Positions 55,384 through 64,000 of a stretch of 64,000 nt of DNA are shown here, one piece after another. The notes below the pieces were generated by a model, which was not told the origin of the DNA, did not search any database, and saw nothing but the letters and a program-made list of their open reading frames with translations. The position numbers were made by a program, and so were the translations under genes. The stretch's first letter is position 1. Every line of letters begins with the position of its first letter. The stretch lies in contig JASPKZ010004203.1 in the NCBI GenBank assembly GCA_030220185.1, positions 554,001-618,000 on the forward strand, given 5' to 3'. This stretch comes from Diploptera punctata (taxonomy: Eukaryota; Arthropoda; Insecta; Blattodea; Blaberidae).

Positions 55384-57263
55384 TACAGTAAAACTTGCTC
55401 AAAGCGGAATCACATGGGACCAATTTTTTTTTTCCACATTAGACAAAATTCCACATTATAAAAAAACTAATACTTATTAATAATGTTAGATTATAGAGTA
55501 CCATGTATGTCTTTTTACGGATCTTGGATTAATTGTAGTTCTGCTGCCTTTGAAAAGTGAAGTACATTAAAAGCTCCTTATTTGCGGGTTAAAAAATTGC
55601 GACACAGTTCCTGTTTTGCGACTAAAAATTTCTTTCTTCGTGGATCCAGTCGCTATATTAGAAGGATTAGTGTCCTTTATTAAGCATCAGCAGTTTTTTT
55701 TAACTGCAGGCAGGTGCGAAGGCAGCTTTTACAAATAGTTTTTTAAACCAAATGGACAAATGAGTATGAAAACAAAACAAGCCTTATTGACACTAACCCA
55801 CTGTTAAAAGCTGTTTGTCGTATTTCACGTGCCGATATGTACTTTGATAAATGCCTCCAAAGCCATGATCGGTATATTATTGTTTCAACTTGTCCTTGCA
55901 ATAATTTTGATTGAATAACATGTGTCTCTTGTGCTTTGTTCCCTGTTTATAATGTCGAGTAAAACGAAAGAAAAATTAGTACCGAAGAGAAAAAAATTAG
56001 TGTTGCTGCTTAAAGTAAAAATAGAAATGCTTGACCGTGTATATCCGTTGGCAAGTCATTTGTGTCTATATCACGCTGTTTCAATGTTCATTAATCAAGA
56101 AATACCAAAACAAAATAAGGAATTCTATTGAGAATTCACAGCTGAATATCAATCTTAATTGAAAGACCTTTTAAAAGCATCAAAATAGAAAAAATTACTA
56201 AGTTCTTAAAGTCCTTGCCTAAACTTGACAGTAATAATTAATAGAAATTGTTCAAAATCTCTCATTAATCGATTTTATTTTGATAATTTTTATTTTATTC
56301 TGTAACCTTGGAATGTATCCCCTATATACCCATACAAATTACCATTGCATATTCGCGGTTTATGTATTTGCAGCATATTTGCGGAACATATCCACCAAGA
56401 ATAAGGAGCTTTTACTGTTTTACTGTGTAGTATGTATGAGCAACTTTGACGATAACGCGCGAAAAAAACAGTCCTGTTTCGTCAGCTTTAAAAATATTTC
56501 TTAGGCGCGTATCCTGAAATTAAAGTATGCAGTTTTGCTTTCTGCTCACTAACTACATTTACGCCCACATCCTTTGATTCCTGCAAATTTCATTCCACAC
56601 TACATAGTGTCATCTTTTAAAATTGTCTAGCCAACCTAAAGATGGTTTGAAATCGTTATTCCCTAGGGATTTAGCAACAGCTAGAGCTTGACTTTGGAGC
56701 ATCGGTCCGGAAATTTGGAGATTTATCTTCAATTACTTTCACTTTTTTGTTTAATGACAATGATACATATGTTTTAGCCATCTTTATTCCGTAAATTCAA
56801 AACGCTACCCGTGAAAGATCGGTCTCAGAACTTAAAATAATTAAGATTTTACAGTGCAATGGTTATTTGTAAGACAGGTATCGGTATTTCGCATAACAGG
56901 TGTGCAGTGAGGCCAAAATAAAATTTCAGGTACAGGTAGAATCTCTAATTCACCCAGCGGCAGGAATCATTCCTTATTATTTTTTTGGCCTAACGGGAAT
57001 ATAGGAAACTAATTTATTTCTCTGTCTTTCCGCTTTATACAATTTTTTTTTCATCTAATTTATTTCTCTGTCTTTCCGCTTTATACAATTTTTTTTTCAT
57101 GAATTGTGTAGAAATATATTTCCGTTTCTGTGTTGGACAGATTCTGTTTTATGCAAAATAAATACATGTAAAATTAGTATTATTTCGCCAGGACCAATAA
57201 TTTTGTTCACATTGGACAGATTTCTGCATTATTCACGTTCCGGATTAAACAAGTTTTACTGTA
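55384..57263 (+). mobile_element. Tigger/pogo-like DNA transposon, decayed
   Basis: TA followed by CAGTAAAACTTG on the left and its inverse CAAGTTTTACTG then TA on the right (element 55386-57261). An ORF at 55951-56131 reads MSSKTKEKLVPKRKKLVLLL, KVKIEMLDRV, like the start of the CENP-B-type HTH of Tigger transposases, then stops. A 40-bp direct repeat lies near 57010-57100. No catalytic region remains. Confidence 0.75.
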
Positions 57264-57537
57264 TAACAATCTTCTTCTTCCTTCCAAGTATTAGGCCAAG
57301 GCCTATTACGATCCTATAGAAAATTTTCCCTCCAGCGTTTCATAGGACGGCCCAGAGATCTTCGTCCTCGTGGTATATAATTATAAGCAGCTTTGGGGAT
57401 CCGATTTGAACTCATTCTTTCAAGATGGTGTTTCCAATTTAGTTGGTACTAAGTTATGTAGATAGGAAATAACACTATGAGATTTTTTAATATTGTTTAT
57501 TTTTTCTTTCGCTCACCTCATACTTCATAACTCCTCC

Positions 57538-57579
57538 CAAACCCATGGTTTCGTCACATCATTTGTGACATTCTCAATG
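57538..57579 (-). ncRNA. Hammerhead variant (U3/A8), family i
   Basis: Core UUGAGAA (C3 is U, G8 is A, position 7 G), stem II GUCACA/UGUGAC, GAA, ACCAUGGGU as near-palindromic stem III, cleavage base U. Confidence 0.6.
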
Positions 57580-58052
57580 CTGTGTCACGTTCACAACTGA
57601 CGTCCAATGGCCTTCTATCCTGCAGACTGACCTCCGCGCCATCTGATGGCATGACCAACGAACTTCCAAATCAATCCCCTCTCCTTATAACCGGGTATTT
57701 CAAAATTCATAGTTGTATTTTCATTCTTGCATATGTAAATTTTTTCCCAAATTGTGAGTTCCTTCGGTTTTTCCAATTGTTTAAGTAATTTTGTTTTGGT
57801 TTCTATTCTATGTTTTTTCTGGTCAATAGAAACCAAAACAAAATTACTTAAACAATTGGAAAAACCGAAGGAACTCACAATTTGGGAAAAAATGTACATA
57901 TGCAAGAATGAAAATACAACTATGAATTTTGAAATATCCGGTTATAAGGAGAGGGGATTGATTTGGAAGTTCGTCGGTCATGCAATCAGATGGCGCTGAG
58001 GTCAGTCTGCAGGATAGAAGGCCGTTGGACATCAGTTGTGAACGTGACACAG

Positions 58053-58096
58053 CATTGATAATGTCACAAATGATGTGACGAAACCCTGGGTTTGGG
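58053..58096 (+). ncRNA. Hammerhead variant (U3/A8), family i
   Basis: Core UUGAUAA 58055-58061 (position 7 U), stem II GUCACA 58063-58068 with UGUGAC 58074-58079, GAA 58080-58082, ACCCUGGGU 58083-58091, cleavage base U; stem I only two pairs. Confidence 0.6.
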
Positions 58097-58719
58097 AGGA
58101 GTTATGAAGTATGAGGTGAGTGAAAGAAAAAATAAACAATATTAGTTGGTACTGTTTAATATATTCCAAAATTGGCATAGTCTTCAATTCTTTTAAGATA
58201 TCGGTGTTCCTTTTCCGATCCCATCTGGTGTAGCCTGCTGTTCTCTGCATGAATCTCATTTCACAAGCCGTTATTTTGCTTTCATGTTGTCTTTTTAGTG
58301 TCCATGCTTCACCCACATAGGTCAACACTGGTGTTTGATCCTTCCGGGAAATTCTCATATAAGACTTGAAAGCATAATAATAGTCCCTTCGATTGGTTGC
58401 TGGCCAAAGGAAAGCAAGAACAGTGATGGGGGCTGCCATCTTATAGCCGCTGGTCAGGCTTTTCTGGAGAAGAAAAGAAAATAAAGGAAAGAAGAAATGG
58501 AATAAAGGAAAGACTCCCTAGCCCTTGGATGCCCTAATAGCGTCGGGGTCAAAAAAAAAAGAGTTAACCAAGAGAGGTTAGATAGTAAAGTTAAAAGAGT
58601 GCAAAACACAAGTAAGTGGAAGAAATGTTTTGCTCAGCTTGGGCACCTTGTGGTCGCCATCCACATATCCCTTAGATGAGGACCCCTGAGGTACTGTATA
58701 ACAATAAATAAATAAATTC

Positions 58720-58980
58720 GTAAATTTTATATGAAGAAAAAATATACGCCTAAATCGAGATTTGAACCCAATGTCTCTGGTTCTGTACACCAGCGCTCTG
58801 TCTACTAAGCTTCCAGGCATTCAATTCAAATGCACATTATTTCTCTTCCTCATTATATGAATTCCCGCATGCCGAGATATGAATTTTTCGTTTTACTGCT
58901 TCACCGGCTATAAATGTGGTGTGATTCCCATTAAATTCTTCTCGTTAAAGAAGCCGCTAGAGTAGGGCTGTTAATAAGTG
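58720..58980 (-). repeat. SINE-C copy
   Basis: Minus strand head: A box TTAGTAGACAGAGCGCTGG, B box GGTTCAAATCTC; body with AAGAAGCCGCTAGA near 58960. Confidence 0.6.
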
Positions 58981-59167
58981 ATCACTAGGTATATTCCTGC
59001 CAGCTTAAGATGCATTCCCAACAAAACAACACAACTGACAAGTGAATAGCCATTATATTAAAAAATTACTGTTTTATTCATTTAATTGAAAACCCTAAAA
59101 CTGTTTCACAACAAAATGTTAATTCATTTTGTAGTATTTTCAAAAGGATCCTATTAAGAAAAGTTGA

Positions 59168-59491
<324 letters not shown>

Positions 59492-59814
59492 TAATATTAT
59501 TTATGTTTATGTATGTAAATATATATATATATATATAATGGCAGATATATTAATAATTAACTCACTGTTCCATAAGGCTTATGTTTTAGTTCTACACTTC
59601 CAATATGTGCTCTAAAAAGTTGTACAGAGCTCAGCATGTCTGAAGATATTGTCTGTTCATGTCATCCCGGAAGTTTTACAACTTGCAAGATGACAACAAC
59701 ACTATTCCAAAGTGGTGGAAATATTTTACAAGACAGTCATGACTAAAATTGAGACAGAAAACTGCTACTACTGTTTTTCTTTGTCTATCCAAAATGTTGT
59801 GGAGTGTGTGTATG

Positions 59815-59840
59815 TGTATATATATATATATATATATATG
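59815..59840. repeat. (TA)n microsatellite
   Basis: Alternating TA run; a longer one is at 60158-60200. Confidence 0.8.
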
Positions 59841-59932
59841 TTATATTGCAGATTTTCGCGGATATAAGTATGAATAAGAAAGTTTTCTTGGGTTTTCCGC
59901 GTCTTGGATTCAAGTTCGGCCCCTGGCCACTG

Positions 59933-59977
59933 ACTCCGACGTTTCGGCATGATCCCACATGCCATTATCAAGGAATG
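59933..59977 (-). ncRNA. Hammerhead variant (U3/A8), family m
   Basis: Minus strand: core UUGAUAA, stem II GGCAUG/CAUGCC (six Watson-Crick pairs, loop UGGGAU), GAA, palindromic stem III ACGU, cleavage base C; stem I UUCC-type strand pairs with GGAG and continues to a fifth pair. Third family with the joint C3U/G8A change. No PLE coding part lies next to it. Confidence 0.65.
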
Positions 59978-60094
59978 ATAAGTTCGAGTCACAGGTTTAG
60001 GTCTTATATAATTAAACAAATAGAGTTTTCGCTGTAGTCCGTTTCCGAAGACGTACACCCATCCAAGGTTGTTCTTATGTATATATATAAAACA

Positions 60095-60145
60095 CGCTGG
60101 GGTACAGACCCAGAGTTCCGGGTTCGAATCCTGTCCAGGCATTTA
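60095..60145 (+). repeat. SINE-C head fragment
   Basis: GTACAGACCCAGAG then B box GGTTCGAATCCTG. Confidence 0.5.
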
Positions 60146-60153
60146 TTTTTCTT

Positions 60154-60200
<47 letters not shown>

Positions 60201-60300
60201 TTAATAAATAAGTTTGGTCTGCTTTCATCTTACCTCATAATACTTACTGCAACTATGGAAGGAAAAAGACCCAAGAAAGTACCTAAACTTAGGTAGAAAT

Positions 60301-61400
60301 ATGGATGAGTCAGTGAAATTCACTATTGAAATGGAACAAAATAACAAGATCCCTTTTTTAGACTTATACTTAATAAGAAATGAACAACAGCAAAAAATTG
60401 AATTTAACATTTACAGAAAAGACACACATACTGACAACTACATAAAATCTTCAGGTTTTAATCATTTGACACACAAACATGCAATTTTCAATAGTCTATT
60501 ACACAGATTGTTAAATATTCCACTTAATGTAGAAGATTTTGACAAGGAATATAATCATATTGTTCATGTTGCTAAAATTAATGGTTTCGATGAAGACATT
60601 ATAAAGAATAAATTATAGAAATTCAAACAACAAAAAAGGTTAGAGGAATATACCACCTTACATCATGGTCCCAAGAAAGATGTAAAATTCAAGAAATTCA
60701 CTTACCATCCTGAAGTTCATAATAAGTTTCAAAACATTTTCAGAAAATTTAATATAACATTAGCCCCAATTAACAAATTCAGCCTGGGTAATCTTCTGTT
60801 AACTAATAATAAATTTAACACCCCAGACAAACAAAAATCTGGAATTTATCAAATTGATTGCAAAGATTGCAACAGGATATATATAGGAAAAACAAAAAGG
60901 AACGGAACTTGGAAACTCGTAAAAAAGAGCACTTCAGAAACATAAAGAATGGAGAAATTGAAAAATCAGCTATAGCAGCACATAGTTTATTAGAGCATCA
61001 TAGGATTGAAAAAGAAGCAAAACTTTTAAAACATCTATCTAAACCTTTGGATTTAACAGTTTGGGAAAAAATATATATTCAAAAAAACCATACTAGAACT
61101 ATGAACTTTGAGATTCCGGACGAACCGAGCTTGATTACAAAGTTCTTCAAAAATACAACAGATAGCAGTTTAGAATATGATTCATTCAAAATAGCACCAG
61201 ATGGCAGTTTGAAGAGTAATTCCTTCAAAAGAACACCAGATGGCAGTCTAGAGAATTACTGGCAAAAGGAAAAAATTGACAGTCGTGAAAACAGCTGATG
61301 ATGACGACAACGTGTCGCCGATACTGCAGTGCTATGTTTAAAAAAACATAGAAGTATGAGGTAAGAAGAAATCACAATTCATTTAATTATTAGAAATATG
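60301..61400 (+). pseudogene. Penelope-like element 3' half, least damaged copy
   Basis: One frame from MDESVKFTIEMEQNNKIPFL, then DLYLIRNEQQQKIEFNIYRK, FNSLLHRLLNIPLNVEDF to a single stop at 60616-60618, continuing in frame EYTTLHHGPKKD, YHPEVHNKFQNIF, APINKFSLGNLLLTNN, SGIYQIDCKDCNRIYIGKTK. A frame change near 60905 shifts to RKKEHFRNIKNGEIEKSAIA, LTVWEKIYIQKNHTRTMNFE. The C-terminus has a TPDGSLE-type repeat (three units). A hammerhead-like motif overlaps the end, then TATGAGGTAAG. RT core is missing, so the copy is 5'-truncated. Confidence 0.85.
61290..61335 (+). ncRNA. Hammerhead-like motif, family h (core variant)
   Basis: Stem I ACAG with CUAUG (partly lost), core CUGAUGA 61295-61301, stem II GACGAC/GUCGCC, GAU, ACUGCAGU, G at the cleavage position. 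Overlaps the end of the GIY-YIG ORF. Confidence 0.55.
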
Positions 61401-61479
61401 GAATAATAAAGAATGTAAAATCTGTGGGTAAAAGGAAATGGAGAAGGCTAAATCTTGATAGAGAACTGATATTTTTAAG

Positions 61480-62619
61480 AAGTAACACTATAAGATTTTA
61501 TTTAAAACAGAATTTAATAACTTCCATACTGTTACAATAATAGACCATATTCCTTCAAAGGAAAGTAACACCTATTTTTACAGAGACTGTACGATATTTG
61601 AAAACATGAAAACGATTATGACCAGCCTTCTGAATGCTTCATATGCCTGCACACAGCTGATCTGTGTCACTCATACTATTCTAATTCATAAACATTGTCT
61701 TTTGTGGCAACTTGTTAGTAATGAAGAAATGTAGGTAAGTGACTGATACTTTTAGTCAGTTATTAGCATGAATGAGAAAGAGATAGAGCACATCTACTCG
61801 ACTCTGACATCAGCCATGCTTTCAGATATTTGGCAGCACCTATAGGTATTAATGTCTCATTTTAAAAAATTCATGAAATAAAAATAAAGTTATGATATTA
61901 TATGTGAATTTATACACTTAGATCAATTTATACACTCACTTTACAACATGTGACGTGAAAAATGTTTCTAAGTTCCAATCATACACCATGCACATGCCAA
62001 CAGACGCAAAATGGTTTACACTATGGAATCATGGGATGCAGCTAACATATACGCGATAATTGAACTCGTGTTGTCAATGAACCTAAAAGCTAACCTAATG
62101 CAATTTAATACTCTAACCTGTGAAAGACCAACCTAAAAGCTAACCTAACACAATTTAACCTGTATAAGAATGCATGCTGATTTTATTTAGTGTAAGTTAA
62201 TTAGTACACACTCTATGTTGGCTGCACTGGAACACAGAATATTTGTTAAAACCAATATGGCTGCCATGTCTTCATGTAGTTCAATATCGTGAAAAAATAT
62301 ATTCAAATAATCATTAGAAAACATGTAAAAATAATTGTAAATGATGGAAAATAATTTGAAAAATGAAACCCTAAAATAAAGTTTGACAGAAGTTTATGAA
62401 GGAATTAAAAAGTAACATCACAAGTTGTAAAGTTTAGCCGATCAGTTTTATCAATCAACCTGAGTGTATAAATTTACGTGTAACATGATAATAATAGCTG
62501 TAATAGCAGTCTTAATAATCTCATCATAAAGTTGTCCTGAATTAGAAGCTATCTAATTACATTGTGAATGAAGGTTCACAGAAAGAGAAATGAGATTATA
62601 TAAGAGAAAAAAAAATTGT
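61480..62619. other. No recognisable feature
   Basis: Starts with AAGAAGTAACACTATAAGATT (PLE-associated motif) at 61478-61498; the rest is AT-rich intron. Confidence 0.5.
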
Positions 62620-62640
62620 GATTAATGTTGATTTGTTCTT

Positions 62641-62676
62641 GGACATGTTTCAAAACAATTCTGTTTTATCGTCAGC
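62641..62676 (-). ncRNA. Hammerhead ribozyme-like motif, family c
   Basis: CUGACGA, stem II AAAACA/UGUUUU, GAA, ACAUGU, cleavage base C on the minus strand. Confidence 0.65.
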
Positions 62677-62798
62677 TTTCCCAAATTGTTGAGTCATTTT
62701 CACATCTTACCTCACAGTTTGTTTTCTTAAATATGAAAATTGCAGTTTTTCAAGAGAACCATCTCTTTCATTTTCAACCGACATTATGACTCAATGTC

Positions 62799-62844
62799 GG
62801 TTGAAAATGAGAGAGATGGTTTCCTTGAAAACTGCAGTTTCTGT
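62799..62844 (+). ncRNA. Hammerhead variant (U3/A8), family g
   Basis: Stem I CGG with CUG, core UUGAAAA 62802-62808, imperfect stem II, GAA 62828-62830, palindrome AACUGCAGUU 62831-62840, base U. A mirror copy lies at about 62745-62790. Confidence 0.6.
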
Positions 62845-62939
62845 GTTTAAAAAAACATAAACTAAGAGGTAAGATGTAAAAATGAATAATTAATGTTAAG
62901 GTAATTTTTAATTGAAAAAATTATTTATTTATTTTTATA

Positions 62940-63095
62940 AGGAATATTCCACAATACAGAGTTTCTCCTTCAACCCAAATTGATGTCGCCAGAGGTTCTT
63001 GTATGAAACATCTTCTTCCCTCGAGTCTCTAGCTTCCATACTCCTCCTCACACCATGTATCCAATGTTCTCTAGGTCTGCCTCTTCCATTCTTCT
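62940..63095 (-). pseudogene. Non-LTR retrotransposon C-terminal tail
   Basis: Minus strand NGRGRPREHWIHGVRRSMEA, RDSREEDVSYKNLWRHQFGL: the GRPRxxW...R...W tail of a LINE ORF2. 63096-63475 has no other feature. Confidence 0.7.
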
Positions 63096-63383
63096 ATTAG
63101 CTTCCCAATCAAGGATCTTTGCTATTCTATCTTCTTCCATTCTTAAGAGGTGTCCATTACCATTTCAAACATTTTTCATATATTTTTTTTATTTATTTCT
63201 TTTTTTTACATATCTTCCCTTATTGTGCTGTTCTGACTTTATCCCTTCTTGAAATTCTTATTGATCACCTCCAAAAATCCATTTCTATTGCTAACACCTT
63301 GTTGGCTTTTTATCTACTTACTGTTCAGATTAAATTCTTAAATGCCAATAACTTTATTGGGAGGGAATGGCATTTTGTTATGA

Positions 63384-63743
<360 letters not shown>

Positions 63744-63909
63744 TGAAGATTAAAGTATATAAATGATAATCTTATCATTGTGACTGTGAAACAAGGTCAC
63801 TTATATTAAGGAAGAAAAATAAAGTAAAAATATTTGAAAATAGGATCCTGAGACAAATTTAGTTCCATAACAGATGAGAATGGAGGAAGTTTTGCAATGA
63901 GGAACTCTA

Positions 63910-64000
63910 TTATAATTTATGTTTTTTTATTATTAATTTCATACGTCTCAATGATGGATAAATTATATTTGAAGAGAAAAATATACGCTCAGACTGGGGT
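63910..64000 (-). repeat. SINE-A copy, cut by the window end
   Basis: ATTTCATACGTCTCAATGAT tail and the start of the tRNA-like head (CTCAGACTGGGGT). Confidence 0.7.

Larger units (their letters stand above)
57451..58141. mobile_element. PLE 3' end inserted as an inverted pair, 12-bp TSD, family i
   Basis: TTAGTTGGTACT at 57439-57450 and 58142-58153 flanks 691 bp made of two facing copies of a PLE 3' end (centre near 57815). Each codes KLLKQLEKPKELTIWEK, MNFEI and carries a hammerhead variant and TATGAGGTGAGT. The left end also has GGAAATAACACTATGAGATT. The duplication shows that the inverted pair was inserted as one unit. Confidence 0.9.
57270..58690 (-). pseudogene. LINE C-terminal region, split by a PLE palindrome
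   Basis: Minus strand: SRKDQTPVLTYVGEAWTLKR, CEMRFMQRTAGYTRWDRKRN, EYIKQYQ up to 58154; then after the insertion WKHHLERMSSNRIPKA, GRRSLGRPMKRWREIF. This is the YGSETW...RRxxGYTRxD...GRPxKRW tail of LINE ORF2. 58440-58690 is its upstream or a SINE-like flank. Confidence 0.75.
62620..62885. repeat. PLE units, families c and g, in series
   Basis: A minus-strand family-c unit (62620-62680) abuts an inverted pair of family-g units centred near 62792. The right arm ends AAGAGGTAAG. Confidence 0.75.

Noticed and set aside
59804..60296. ORFs through (TA)n tracts
   Set aside because: They consist of Ile-Tyr repeats from the microsatellite and SINE sequence.

Overview
The window is animal nuclear DNA, most likely from an insect with a large, AT-rich, transposon-packed genome. 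The best evidence is a single split gene on the + strand: a NEDD4-family HECT E3 ubiquitin ligase of the Su(dx)/Itch/WWP type. Eight of its exons lie at 13356-13557, 27676-27940, 33427-33581, 46627-46764, 48851-49093, 52849-53008, 59216-59490 and 63476-63701. All are open, have AG/GT borders and agree in reading phase, giving 554 consecutive codons: end of the linker, four WW domains, then most of the HECT domain. The C2 end lies left of the window and the catalytic cysteine right of it. The species cannot be named from this window; a hemimetabolous insect such as a cockroach or termite is a guess.

Everything else is intronic or upstream and is almost entirely mobile DNA. Recognised elements: one Ty3/gypsy LTR retrotransposon with both LTRs (38506-46368, gag and pol broken); a 4.8 kb non-LTR element with a 13-bp target duplication that splits a SINE (18789-23570); a second, minus-strand non-LTR element (33.9-37.1 kb); several non-LTR 3' tails; two piggyBac-like remnants; a Tc1-like element with terminal repeats and a dead transposase (27978-30662); two pogo/Tigger-like elements; two MITEs; and at least four tRNA-derived SINE families, often in inverted pairs.

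The dominant theme is Penelope-like elements (PLEs). At least ten copies keep reverse transcriptase and/or GIY-YIG endonuclease fragments. Directly 3' of the GIY-YIG frame nearly every copy carries a 40-55 nt unit that fits a type I hammerhead ribozyme: a CUGANGA box, a stem II that differs completely between families yet still pairs, GAA, a short palindromic stem III (ACCGGU, ACGAUCGU, ACAUGU, ACUAGU, AACUAGUU), then a nucleotide other than G. I count about a dozen families. Three of them replace core C3 by U and G8 by A together, which keeps the C3-G8 base pair while position 7 varies freely. In most families a splice-donor-like TGAGGTRAG follows 20-30 nt after the predicted cleavage site, and its TGAGGT is complemented by a conserved ACCTCA further downstream. 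These units also occur alone, in tandem, or as near-perfect inverted repeats, with 12-13 bp target duplications; two insertions are confirmed by an empty-site copy within the window.

The association of hammerheads with PLEs is established. The variety of families in one gene, the paired core substitution, the donor/hairpin motif and the mobility of the terminal unit by itself are the points most worth follow-up.
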